Of a DNA stretch of 50,734 bases, positions 39,871 through 47,818 are shown piece after piece. Both the position numbers and the translations under genes were made by a program. A model generated the notes under the pieces. It ran no database searches, had not been told where the DNA came from, and was given only the letters and a program-made list of their open reading frames with translations. How positions within the stretch are numbered: the first letter of the stretch is position 1; each line of letters opens with the position of its first letter. Origin of the DNA: Anaerolineae bacterium (GTDB taxonomy: Bacteria; Chloroflexota; Anaerolineae; B4-G1). The stretch spans positions 1 through 50,734 of the forward strand of contig JAUWNP010000010.1 of NCBI GenBank assembly GCA_030612585.1, given 5' to 3'.

Positions 39871-41082
39871 TCACCGGCCTTCCAGAGCAGCCAGGAGGTC
39901 GGCTGCTTGCTTGGTGGTGATCTTCCCCTCCTCCACCAGTTGCAACACCCGCATGCGTTCCTCGTCCGTTGCCGGTTCCTGCTTGGGGCGGGGCCGCCGG
40001 CCGCTGACCCGCCGCCAGCGCCGCTCGGCCCGCTCCGCCCGCAGGCGGGCCCGCTCTGCCTCCTGCTCTGCCTCCCGGCGCGCCCGTTCTGTCGCTCGCT
40101 CAACCTCTCGCCGGGCCCGTTCTCCGGCCCGGCCCGCCGCCCGGAGCGCCTGCTCCGTCGCCCGCTCCACCCGGCGGTGGATTTCCTCGCTGTCAATGTG
40201 GCTCAGGCTCTCCTCCAGGCGAGCCGCCATTCCTGCCATCGCCTCAGCGACGCGGGCTTCGATCTGCGCCCCCAGTCCCTCCAGGTCGGCCACGAAGTCG
40301 AGCGGTAGCCCCTCCGCCGGCCCCTCCCCCGGCTCCAGAGGCCGCAGGTAGACACGCCCGCCGACCTGTGCCTCCAGGCTGGCCTCGCCGGTTCCCAGGA
40401 TGCCCCTGGTCTCATCCTCCGCCTCCTCCAAGGTCAGGTCAGAGATGCGAGAGCGAACTCCGCCACCGGCGCGGAGGGCCAGGTGGAGACTGGCGTCGGC
40501 GAGTAGGTGAACCGTCAGATTGCCGTTGGCGCTCAGCCGATAGGTGGCGCCGGGGGAGAAGGGCGGCCCCAGCCGGACGTTCCCCCGGACCTGTTCCGCT
40601 GCTAACCCACCCTGGAGCCCTTCGGCTACCAGGTTGCCGTCCACCTGGCTCAGGGAGAGGGAGCCTTCCACCTGGTGGACCCGCGCATTTCCTCTCAGGG
40701 TCTGCACGTGCAGGTCCCCAGCCGCCTGGCGAACGCTCAGGTTCCCGGAGGCCTGCTCCAGAGCAGTGGGGCCGACGGCACGCAGGTTTACGTTGCCGTG
40801 GACGGTGCCGATGGTGACCGGCCCCTCCACTCCCTTGATTTTCAGGTTCCCCCGCACGGTGCCGACGGTGATGGTAGTGGCTGGGGGACAGGATATGAGG
40901 CAGCCGGCACGGGCCACAAGGGTGAAGGTCTCCCCTTCCCGCTCCAGGATCGCATTGCTGGCCCCGCCCTGTACTTGAATGGTGACCTGCCGCTCCTCAG
41001 ATCCTCGCACCACCAGGTTGTCCAAACACTCGGTGACAGTGACGTGGGGAGTTGCCGACGTTTCAATAGTCTGCTCGAACAT
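39871..41082 (-). CDS. DUF4097-type beta-helix protein with coiled coil and C-terminal SHOCT-like module
   Basis: A 403-residue protein. Residues about 15-200 are repeated beta turns (VRGNLKIKGV, VHGNVNLRAV, RGNARVHQVEGSLSLSQ) typical of DUF4097 putative adhesin/beta-helix proteins. About 265-370 is a long Arg/Glu/Ala coiled coil (RARREVERATERARREAEQ). The last 30 residues, DEERMRVLQLVEEGKITTKQ and on, are a SHOCT-like helix pair. In the three downstream paralogues this pair is N-terminal. AGGAGG precedes the ATG. No signal peptide is seen, so it is probably cytoplasmic. Confidence 0.8.
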   Translation of the reverse strand: MFEQTIETSATPHVTVTECLDNLVVRGSEERQVTIQVQGGASNAILEREGETFTLVARAGCLISCPPATTITVGTVRGNLKIKGVEGPVTIGTVHGNVNLRAVGPTALEQASGNLSVRQAAGDLHVQTLRGNARVHQVEGSLSLSQVDGNLVAEGLQGGLAAEQVRGNVRLGPPFSPGATYRLSANGNLTVHLLADASLHLALRAGGGVRSRISDLTLEEAEDETRGILGTGEASLEAQVGGRVYLRPLEPGEGPAEGLPLDFVADLEGLGAQIEARVAEAMAGMAARLEESLSHIDSEEIHRRVERATEQALRAAGRAGERARREVERATERARREAEQEAERARLRAERAERRWRRVSGRRPRPKQEPATDEERMRVLQLVEEGKITTKQAADLLAALEGR

Positions 41083-41120
41083 CTCTTCCTCCTACGCTTG
41101 TAACTTCATCAGGCTGGGCT

Positions 41121-41258
41121 CTATCCCTGCCACAGAGGGAAATCGTTGGGCCACATAGTCGCGCCCCGTTTGCGCGGGAGCGCCCGACGGTGGGGCTGCT
41201 CCACGGAGATAGCCACCAACAGACCTGGGAAACGAATCTTCAGTACTTGTACGGACAT
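41121..41258 (-). CDS. Small protein of 45 residues, unknown
   Basis: The ATG at 41258 is preceded by GTAGGAGGCTTACGAG, a full AGGAGG at a good distance. The frame reads MSVQVLKIRFPGLLVAISVE, then a basic stretch (RRALPRKRG) and WPNDFPLWQG before TAG. It lies in the gap between the DUF2089 and DUF4097 genes of the same operon. The hydrophobic start and basic middle would suit a small membrane-peripheral regulator, but no family is recognised. Confidence 0.5.
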   Translation of the reverse strand: MSVQVLKIRFPGLLVAISVEQPHRRALPRKRGATMWPNDFPLWQG

Positions 41259-41277
41259 CTCGTAAGCCTCCTACTAT

Positions 41278-41655
41278 CTATAGTTGTTTTCCCTCTAGAA
41301 GCCGAAACGCCTCTTCCGAGGAGATCTCCTGGCGGGCCAGTTGTTCCAGGATCTCCTGCCGGTGCTCGTCTCCGGCCTCCTGCTCCTTACCCACCTCGTA
41401 GCCCAAGGCGCGGATGACATCTTCCAGACGGCTGCGGACGGTGGGGTAGGAGAGGCCCAGTTCCTCCTGCACGCGGTTGATCTTGCCCTCGCAGCGGATA
41501 AAGACCTCTACAAAGTGCAGTTGCTCGGGGGTGAGTTGGAGGAGTCGCCCCATGGCGAAGCGGCCCTCCAGGGCCGTGCCGCAGTTGCGGCAGACCAACC
41601 GGGTGACCAGCAGGTCGTCGTGACAGACAGGACAGTCAGTCGGGACAGGATACAT
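41278..41655 (-). CDS. DUF2089-family zinc-ribbon HTH regulator
   Basis: A 125-residue DUF2089 protein: a zinc ribbon (CPVC and CRNC), an HTH region (LTPEQLHFVEVFIRCEGKIN, LGLSYPTVRSRL) and a C-terminal SHOCT-like helix pair (ILEQLARQEISSEEAFRLLEG). The ATG at 41655 has AGGAGG 5 bases upstream. It heads the operon of SHOCT-like, DUF4097, methyltransferase and MFS genes and probably regulates it through the repeat around its own promoter. The shared SHOCT-like pair may let it contact the other operon products. Confidence 0.88.
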   Translation of the reverse strand: MYPVPTDCPVCHDDLLVTRLVCRNCGTALEGRFAMGRLLQLTPEQLHFVEVFIRCEGKINRVQEELGLSYPTVRSRLEDVIRALGYEVGKEQEAGDEHRQEILEQLARQEISSEEAFRLLEGKQL

Positions 41656-41670
41656 CACACCCTCCTAAAG

Positions 41671-41715
41671 AAAATTAAGTCATCTATGAAGAATTATAAC
41701 ATATAACTTAATTTT
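41671..41715. promoter_or_regulatory. Inverted repeat operator candidate around the DUF2089 -10
   Basis: AAAATTAAGT (41671-41680) and ACTTAATTTT (41706-41715) are perfect 10-bp arms 25 bases apart. One arm lies in the spacer beside the -35 and the other in the early transcribed region, so binding would bracket the -10. Confidence 0.65.
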
Positions 41716-41721
41716 TGTCAA
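41693..41721 (-). promoter_or_regulatory. Consensus sigma-70-type promoter of the DUF2089 operon
   Basis: On the minus strand TTGACA (41721-41716), exactly 17 bases, TATAAT (41698-41693). This is the only perfect consensus promoter I see in the window, which suggests strong output kept down by a repressor. Confidence 0.9.
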
Positions 41722-41735
41722 GGGGGAATCTGGGG

Positions 41736-41783
41736 AATGACCAATGATCAATGTCCAATGACCAATGTCCAATGACCAAATGG
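41736..41783. repeat. AATGACCAATG word repeat
   Basis: Degenerate tandem units of AATGACCAATG/TCCAATG type between the DUF2089 promoter and tldD. The same words recur at 43347-43378 and 49730-49760. Confidence 0.75.
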
Positions 41784-41829
41784 ATAACCGCTGACTGCTA
41801 GCGACTGACGGCTACCCGCTAAACCGCAC

Positions 41830-41858
41830 TGGACAAACTGGCCTCTTGGTGGCATAAT
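41830..41858 (+). promoter_or_regulatory. tldD promoter
   Basis: TGGACA (41830-41835), 17-base spacer, CATAAT (41853-41858). The GTG start at 41879 follows, with GGAGGTG between. Confidence 0.65.
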
Positions 41859-41878
41859 CAGCTTTACGGAGGTGCACC

Positions 41879-43357
41879 GTGAGAGAGTTGGCCAGTCTGG
41901 CATTGGACACAGCGCGCACGCGCGGTGCGACTTACGCCGACGTGCGTTTCGTCGAGCGGCGAGAGCAGGTAATCGGCGTCAAGAACGGCGTGGTCGAGGC
42001 GCTGAGCGAGACGGAGGATCATGGATTCGGCGTGCGTCTCATCGCCGAGGGGGCCTGGGGCTTCGCCTCCAGCGCTGTCCTCAGCAAGGAGGAGGTGGAA
42101 CGGGTGGCGGGGTTAGCGGTGGAGATTGCCCGCGCCAGCGCCCTCACCCGGCGGGAACCGGTAGACATTGGCCCGCCCGTGACCAGCACCGGCACCTATC
42201 GCACGCCGGTACAGATTGATCCCTTCAGCGTGCCGGTCGAGGAGAAGATCGCGCTGCTGCTGGAGGCCGATCGCGGCATGCGGCGTGTGGCAGGGGTGAG
42301 AGTCGCCCGGAGTACGCTCGTCTGCCTGCGAGAACGCAAGACGTTCGCCAACACCGAGGGCGCGTTCGTCGAGCAGGAGATCGTCGAAACCGGCGGGGGC
42401 ATCGTCGCGCTGGCCGTGGGCGATGTGGAGGTGCAGCAGCGCTCCTACCCCAACTCCTTCGGGCGCGACCAGCGCACGGCTGGCTGGGAATACATCCAGA
42501 AGATGGATTTCCCGGGCCACGCCGAACGGATTGGTAGCGAGGCGGTGGCGCTTTTGACCGCCGCTCCCTGCCCCAGTGCCGTGACCACCCTCATCCTCGG
42601 CCCCACCCAGTTGGCGCTACAGGTGCACGAATCGTGCGGTCATCCCACCGAACTGGACCGTGTCTTCGGCACCGAGGCGGCCTACGCCGGCACTAGTTTC
42701 CTCACGCCCGACAAACTCGGTACCCTCCGCTACGGTTCCCCGGCCGTCAACCTCACCGCCGATGGTACACTGCCTGGCGGCCTGGGTACCTTCGGCTGGG
42801 ACGACGAGGGTGTGCCAGCGCAGCGGGTGGAACTGGTGCGGGAGGGGTTGTTCGTGGGCTACCTCACATCGCGGGAAACGGCGGTGCAACTGGCGCGCCT
42901 TAAGGGATGGGACGCGGCACAGGCCTGCTCTGGCGGTGCGATGCGTGCTTCGGGCTGGAACCGCATCCCTCTCATCCGTATGACAAACGTCTCCATCGAG
43001 CCGGGTGAGTGGGCCTTCGACGACCTGATCGCCGACACCGACGATGGGCTCTACATGGAGACGAACCGCAGTTGGTCCATTGACGACAAACGGCTCAACT
43101 TTCAGTTCGGCACCGAGGTTGGCTACGAGATCAAGAGGGGAAAACTGGGCCGGTTGCTGAAGAACTGCACCTATACGGGAATGACGCCGCAGTTCTGGGG
43201 CTCGTGCGACGCGGTTTGCAACCGGGATCATTGGGAGGTGTGGGGCACGCCTAACTGCGGCAAGGGACAGCCTGGCCAGATCGCTCACACCGGCCACGGG
43301 GCAGCACCAGCGCGGTTCCGCAACGTGCGGGTAGGAGTGGTGAGAAATGACAAATGA
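41879..43357 (+). CDS. tldD: TldD-family metalloprotease subunit
   Basis: The 492-residue catalytic half of a TldD/TldE protease, which in other bacteria trims peptides such as microcin precursors and CcdA. The zinc site is HESCGH (H250, E251, H255), the HExxxH form seen in TldD. GTG 41879 follows GGAGGTG. The C-terminal VVRNDK is encoded by the edge of an ATGACAAATG word repeat, so the native end may have been altered. Its partner gene lies 1.4 kb downstream, with two regulator-like genes between. No peptide precursor gene is evident. Confidence 0.92.
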   Translation: MRELASLALDTARTRGATYADVRFVERREQVIGVKNGVVEALSETEDHGFGVRLIAEGAWGFASSAVLSKEEVERVAGLAVEIARASALTRREPVDIGPPVTSTGTYRTPVQIDPFSVPVEEKIALLLEADRGMRRVAGVRVARSTLVCLRERKTFANTEGAFVEQEIVETGGGIVALAVGDVEVQQRSYPNSFGRDQRTAGWEYIQKMDFPGHAERIGSEAVALLTAAPCPSAVTTLILGPTQLALQVHESCGHPTELDRVFGTEAAYAGTSFLTPDKLGTLRYGSPAVNLTADGTLPGGLGTFGWDDEGVPAQRVELVREGLFVGYLTSRETAVQLARLKGWDAAQACSGGAMRASGWNRIPLIRMTNVSIEPGEWAFDDLIADTDDGLYMETNRSWSIDDKRLNFQFGTEVGYEIKRGKLGRLLKNCTYTGMTPQFWGSCDAVCNRDHWEVWGTPNCGKGQPGQIAHTGHGAAPARFRNVRVGVVRNDK

Positions 43358-43378
43358 ACAAATGACAAATGACCAAAT
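43347..43378. repeat. AATGACAAATG word repeat at tldD 3' end
   Basis: Units AATGACAAATGAACAAATG overlap the last codons and the stop of tldD. Confidence 0.7.
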
Positions 43379-43420
43379 TACTGACTGCTAACTGTCCAGT
43401 GAAGCCTCGCCTCAAACCGA

Positions 43421-43517
43421 CGAGTTGAATAGGACGCAGATTCACGCGGATTTTCGCAGATGTAAAAGATAAATCAGCGTGGATCAGCGTTAATCTGCGT
43501 CCAGAATCTTGACTCGT
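43421..43517. repeat. Inverted repeat, GGACGCAGATTCACGC family copy 2
   Basis: GGACGCAGATTCACGC near 43432 pairs imperfectly with GCGTTAATCTGCGTCC near 43487, with CGAGTTGAATA/TCTTGACTCG outer arms. It is the same family as 2894-3001. It fills the gap between tldD and the HTH-Sm gene and may form a stem in a read-through transcript. Confidence 0.65.
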
Positions 43518-43563
43518 TTGTAAAGAAATTCGGGCTTCAAGGAGTTTAGATGGGAGGGGAGAA

Positions 43564-44277
43564 ATGCCTGAAGATTTGCGAACTATCCGCAAACGCAAGG
43601 GGATGAGCGTCAATCAACTGGCCTCAAGGTCCGGTATCTCCATCGCCACGCTCATCCAATATGAAAAGGGAGAACGTGAGATTCCCCCCAAAGACCTGCG
43701 CCGGCTGGCCAAGGTGCTCTACATTGACGAATGGGACGTCAACCCTCGCTCTTCTCCACTGCCGCCACCTCGCAAGGAGCGACCCGCCAGGCCGCCACGC
43801 CCACCACGCTCGGAGAAGGAGCCGTCGAAGGAAAAGAAGCCCCCTCCCAAGTCCCCACCAGCGCGGGAGACGCAGATCGCGCACCTGCTGGCGCTGGCGG
43901 CCCGCTTCGACGTAGACCGGGCCGCGCTGGAGGCGGAGATCGGCAAGCCGCTGGAGGAACTGACGCAGAAAGAGGCCCGCTTCTGGAACGGTCGTTACAT
44001 GCGCCGCATGGCCGAGGAACGGTCGCCCAAGAGTCCTATTGACCGCAAGCGGGCCTACCTGCCCGAAGGGGTAGATGGCTTCGAACTGGCCTACTTGCAG
44101 GAGCAGCAGGAGGCCGGTGTGTCACTTCACTTCATCCTCTTCGACGGCCAGGCCTTCGAGGGAACGGTGGTTGGCTTCAGCCCCTACCAGATCACCATCC
44201 GCGAGACTGGCGGGGATGAGATCACGCTCAACAAACTTGCCATCGCCTATTACCGCAAGGCCGGAGGTGTAAGATGA
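43564..44277 (+). CDS. HTH protein with C-terminal Hfq/Sm-like domain (1)
   Basis: A 237-residue protein. An XRE-type HTH (about 4-57; MSVNQLASRSGISIATLIQY) is followed by a Pro/Lys/Arg linker (62-103), a helical segment (104-150) and a C-terminal beta domain (about 184-233). That domain reads VSLHFILFDGQAFEGTVVGF then NKLAIAYY, much like Hfq Sm1 (V-I-L-NG-x-L-x-G) and Sm2 (YKHAIS). GGGAGGGGAGAA precedes the ATG. It overlaps the next gene by ATGA. Function is inferred only: DNA binding plus Sm-type oligomerisation or RNA binding. Confidence 0.75.
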   Translation: MPEDLRTIRKRKGMSVNQLASRSGISIATLIQYEKGEREIPPKDLRRLAKVLYIDEWDVNPRSSPLPPPRKERPARPPRPPRSEKEPSKEKKPPPKSPPARETQIAHLLALAARFDVDRAALEAEIGKPLEELTQKEARFWNGRYMRRMAEERSPKSPIDRKRAYLPEGVDGFELAYLQEQQEAGVSLHFILFDGQAFEGTVVGFSPYQITIRETGGDEITLNKLAIAYYRKAGGVR

Positions 44278-44708
44278 GCCTGGGCGACGAACTGCGCTAT
44301 CTGCGAGCATTCCACGGCGGCGGTAATCTGCGGGAGATCGAGGAGGAAATCGGCCTAGAGCCCGGCACGCTGCGTTACATGGAACAGCGCTACCGCCGCG
44401 TGGGCGAGGACGACGAGGTGCTGGCTTCTATCGCTGCCTACTACGACGTCCCGCTTGGGACGCTACAATACCACCGGGAGCGGTATCGCAAGGCGCTCAG
44501 CGGCTACCTGCAACAAGGGCTGGAATCGGGGGCGACGGCTCACTTCGAACTGCGCACCGGCGAGACGCTGACCGGCCGGGTACGCTGGTGGGACCTGGGG
44601 GCCTTCGGGTTGGAATCCGAGGCCGGCGTGCCCCTCACCATCGTGCAGCGTCACGCCGTATTAGACTGGGTCGGCACAATGGCCAATGACCAACTAGGTC
44701 AACAGTAG
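44274..44708 (+). CDS. HTH-like protein with C-terminal Sm-like domain (2)
   Basis: A 144-residue protein. The N-terminal helical part (GDELRYLRAFHGGGNLREIE, LEPGTLRYMEQRY) resembles a compact XRE HTH. The C-terminal part (about 82-134), ATAHFELRTGETLTGRVRWW then VQRHAVLDWV, again shows an Sm-like pattern with an Hfq-like (K/R)HA. It is shorter than its neighbour and lacks the Pro/Lys linker. The stop is followed after 26 bases by tldE. The C-terminal MANDQLGQQ resembles the ATGACCAATG word repeats, so the tail may be repeat-derived. Confidence 0.7.
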   Translation: MSLGDELRYLRAFHGGGNLREIEEEIGLEPGTLRYMEQRYRRVGEDDEVLASIAAYYDVPLGTLQYHRERYRKALSGYLQQGLESGATAHFELRTGETLTGRVRWWDLGAFGLESEAGVPLTIVQRHAVLDWVGTMANDQLGQQ

Positions 44709-44734
44709 TCCGGCCAAACCTGAGAGGTCAAGAT

Positions 44735-46102
44735 ATGATTGGACGCGCACAGACCGAGGTTTTGCTCAAGCGGGCGCTTTTGCTCTCCTCAGCCGACGAG
44801 ACCGAGGCGGTGCTGCTGGGGTTGGAGGAGCAACTGACCCGCTTCGCCAACAATACCATTCACCAGCACGTGGCGGAGACCAACTGCTACCTGGTGGTGC
44901 GCGCTGCGCTGGGACGGTGTGTGGGCGTGGCAGCGACCAACGACCTGACCGACACCGGGTTGGAGCGGGTGGTCAAGGCCGCCGTCGCCGCCGCCAGACT
45001 CCGGCCCGAGGATCCCGGCTTCCCCGGCCTGCCGGACCCCGCCAGCGTGCCGGAGGTTACCGGTTTCGACGAGGCCACCGCCGGGTGCAGCCCTGCCGAG
45101 CGGGCACGGGCTGTGTGCGTGGTCTGCCAGCGGGCGGAAGGGGCGGGCTGCGTCGCCGCCGGAGCCTTCCGCACCGCTATCCACGAGTGGGCCGTCGTCA
45201 ACAGCCATGGCCTCTTCGCCTACCACCCCACCACGGAGGCTGACTTGACGACGGTGGTGATGACCGGGGACAGTTCGGGCTCGGGTTTTGCAGCCGGTGC
45301 ATCGTGGAAGGCGGCGGAGGTGGACGTGGTCGCGCTGGGTGAGGAGGCCATCAACAAGGCGCTGCGCAGCCGCAACCCGCAGCCACTGGAGCCGGGCGTC
45401 TACCCGGTCGTGCTGGAGCCCTACGCCACCCACGACCTGCTGGCGACACTGAGCACTGCCGCCGGCGCGAATCCTGTGCAGGAGGGGAGAAGTTGGATGA
45501 GCGGACGGCAGGGGGAGCGGTTGGTGTCGCCGCTCATCTCCTTATGGGACGACGGCTGCGACCCTGCTGGCTGGCCTCTGCCCTTCGACTTCGAGGGCGT
45601 GCCCCGCCAGCGGGTGGATATCGTGCGCGATGGCATTGTCGGGGATGTGGTCTACGACCGGGCGCGGGCGGCCAAGGACGGGCAGGAGTCTACAGGACAT
45701 GCGCTGCCCGCCGCCAACCCGTTCAATCCCTGGCTCAACGCCGCCCGGCTTGGCCCGATTCCGCTGCATGCCTTTATGGGCACCGGGGAGAGCCGGCTTG
45801 AGGAAATGATAGCCGGGACCGAACGGGGCCTCTACGTCACCCGCTTCTGGTACACCCGCACCGTCCACCCCCGCGAGGCGGTGATGACCGGGATGACCCG
45901 CGACGGCACGTTCCTCATTGAGCATGGCGAACTGACGAGACCGGTGCGCAACCTGCGCTTCACCCAGAGTTACGTCGAGGCGTTGGCGGGGACGGAGGCG
46001 GTGGGGCGAAAGGCGCGCCGCGTGTGGTCCGACCCGGGTATCCTCAGCGCGCCCGCTCTCAAACTGGCTGCTTTCAACTTCACCGGTACAACGGGATTTT
46101 AG
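44735..46102 (+). CDS. tldE: TldE/PmbA-family protease partner
   Basis: A 455-residue non-catalytic partner of TldD, with no HExxxH. Typical regions are ADETEAVLLGLEEQLTRFANN at the start and the glycine-rich C-terminal half (PFDFEGVPRQRVDIVRDGIVG, RGLYVTRFWYTRTV). TldE forms a heterodimer with TldD and helps hold the substrate. That the pair is split by two HTH-Sm genes suggests the four are coexpressed. Confidence 0.9.
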   Translation: MIGRAQTEVLLKRALLLSSADETEAVLLGLEEQLTRFANNTIHQHVAETNCYLVVRAALGRCVGVAATNDLTDTGLERVVKAAVAAARLRPEDPGFPGLPDPASVPEVTGFDEATAGCSPAERARAVCVVCQRAEGAGCVAAGAFRTAIHEWAVVNSHGLFAYHPTTEADLTTVVMTGDSSGSGFAAGASWKAAEVDVVALGEEAINKALRSRNPQPLEPGVYPVVLEPYATHDLLATLSTAAGANPVQEGRSWMSGRQGERLVSPLISLWDDGCDPAGWPLPFDFEGVPRQRVDIVRDGIVGDVVYDRARAAKDGQESTGHALPAANPFNPWLNAARLGPIPLHAFMGTGESRLEEMIAGTERGLYVTRFWYTRTVHPREAVMTGMTRDGTFLIEHGELTRPVRNLRFTQSYVEALAGTEAVGRKARRVWSDPGILSAPALKLAAFNFTGTTGF

Positions 46103-46183
46103 TTGACTAGAGGGAGTCTCAGCACTGTACCTGGGTACAAGTTGAATTTCGGTCGCGGGCCCGATGCCAGGCAGAACAAACTG

Positions 46184-46192
46184 TGATACAAT
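46184..46192 (+). promoter_or_regulatory. Extended -10 promoter upstream of the TAP-like hydrolase
   Basis: TGATACAAT gives a TGn-extended -10 (TACAAT 46187-46192) with no clear -35. The ATG lies 67 bases downstream. Confidence 0.5.
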
Positions 46193-46258
46193 GGTAGCGC
46201 AGCACGAATAAGTCCTAAATTCGAATTGCAAATTGCATCTGCAATCAAAGGAATACGC

Positions 46259-47818
46259 ATGTTCATCAAGACTTTCAACTTACGACGAGTTTCCTTGTCT
46301 ACCCATCTACTCGTCTACTTGTCTACTTGCCTGCTCCTGGTGTTAGGGGTGGCAGGCTGCGCTGGAATGACCACGCCTTCTGAGATGCCCTCTGGGCCTA
46401 TCATTACTCTGGAACCATGCCAACTCGCTGCGCCCGGCTCGTCCGCGCGGCTGCCCGCAAAGTGCGGCACACTGACTGTCTACGAGGATCGTGCCGCGTT
46501 ATCTGGACGCCAGATCGTCCTGAAGATTGCAGTGCTCCCTGCGCTCAGCCGCGACCCTGCCCCGGACCCGCTCTTCTTCATCACCGGTGGGCCAGGCGGC
46601 GCCGCCACTCAGGACTACCTGCCGATACGGTCTGCCTTCCAGCGCATCAACCAGGATCGCGACATCGTTCTGGTGGACCAACGGGGCACGGGCCAATCGC
46701 ACCCGCTGGACTGTCCGCCGTCAGAAGATCCGCTCTCCTCCTCCGACAATGAGGTCCTGGAGCAAGAGGTGATCCACTGCTTAAACCAGCTTGACGCGGA
46801 TCTCAGTCTCTACACGACCTCGATTGCGATGGACGACCTGGACCAGGTGCGGGCCGCCCTGGGTTACGACAAAATCAACCTGTACGGCGTCTCTTACGGG
46901 ACTCGGGCCGCGTTGACCTACCTGCGCCAGCACGAGGACCACGTGCGGACGGTTATCCTGGACGGTGTACTCCCGCAGGACGAGCCACTGGGCATCAGCA
47001 TCGCCAGCGACGCCCAGCGCGCGCTCGACCTGATCTTTGAGCGCTGCGCCACCGATAGTGCCTGCGCCCAGGCTTTCCCCGACCTGCGCCAGGATTTCAA
47101 ATCGCTCCTGGAGAGTCTGGATCGAGAACCGGTCGCAGTGAGACTGTCTCACCCCACGACCGGTGAGCCCACCGAAGTCAGTTTCACATGGGAGCAGTTC
47201 GCTCAAACCATGCGCTTGCTCAGTTACTCCCAGGAAACTGTGGCACTGTTGCCTCTGCTCATCCACACCACTCAGACCACCGGCGACTTCAGCCGCCTGG
47301 CTGCGCAACACCTGCTCGTCAGCCAGCGACTGGAAGGCAATATCAGCGAGGGGATGAGCCACTCGGTGGTGTGCGCGGAAGATGCGCCCTTCTTTTACGA
47401 AGGGGAGGAGTTTGTGGGCAATGGCGATGCGGAAAAGCAAGCCTACCTGGGGGAATGGTACCGCGAACTGGAAAAGGTCTGCGCGCTCTGGCCCGTGACT
47501 GAGGTTTCGGCAGACTTCAAGGCACCGGTCACCTCGGACGTCCCGGTGCTGTTACTTTCCGGCGAGTCCGACCCTGTGACGCCGCCCTCAAACGGCGATC
47601 AGGCGGCCAGGACGCTCTCCAACAGTCTGCACCTGGTCGCGCCGGGCCAGGGACACGGCATCATCTTGCGGGGTTGCGTCCCTCGTATCGCCACTGAGTT
47701 CATCGAGAGCGGCACGGTCCAGGAACTGAACACTGCTTGCATCAGTGAGATCCGTCCGATGCCGTTCTTTGTCAACTTTGCCGGCCCCAGCCCTGAGGCG
47801 AATGAGGTAAAACCATGA
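46259..47818 (+). CDS. Secreted lipoprotein alpha/beta hydrolase (TAP-like)
   Basis: A 519-residue extracytoplasmic serine hydrolase of the tripeptidyl-aminopeptidase-like group. The signal peptide ends in the lipobox LGVAGC. The catalytic set is the oxyanion region ITGGPGGAA, nucleophile elbow GVSYGTR, acid in SGESDPVTPP and histidine in GQGHGI. The C-terminal half has the TAP-like domain with paired cysteines. ATG 46259 has AAAGGA upstream; a longer frame is rejected. The signal-peptide codons 46298-46335 are a GTCTACTC word repeat. It overlaps the ABC gene by ATGA and so is coupled to the exporter. Confidence 0.88.
   Translation: MFIKTFNLRRVSLSTHLLVYLSTCLLLVLGVAGCAGMTTPSEMPSGPIITLEPCQLAAPGSSARLPAKCGTLTVYEDRAALSGRQIVLKIAVLPALSRDPAPDPLFFITGGPGGAATQDYLPIRSAFQRINQDRDIVLVDQRGTGQSHPLDCPPSEDPLSSSDNEVLEQEVIHCLNQLDADLSLYTTSIAMDDLDQVRAALGYDKINLYGVSYGTRAALTYLRQHEDHVRTVILDGVLPQDEPLGISIASDAQRALDLIFERCATDSACAQAFPDLRQDFKSLLESLDREPVAVRLSHPTTGEPTEVSFTWEQFAQTMRLLSYSQETVALLPLLIHTTQTTGDFSRLAAQHLLVSQRLEGNISEGMSHSVVCAEDAPFFYEGEEFVGNGDAEKQAYLGEWYRELEKVCALWPVTEVSADFKAPVTSDVPVLLLSGESDPVTPPSNGDQAARTLSNSLHLVAPGQGHGIILRGCVPRIATEFIESGTVQELNTACISEIRPMPFFVNFAGPSPEANEVKP
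46298..46335. repeat. GTCTACTCGTCTACTTG word repeat in a signal peptide
   Basis: Units GTCTACCCATCTACTC and GTCTACTTGTCTACTTG are translated as the hydrophobic core STHLLVYLSTCLL of the hydrolase signal peptide. Confidence 0.8.
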
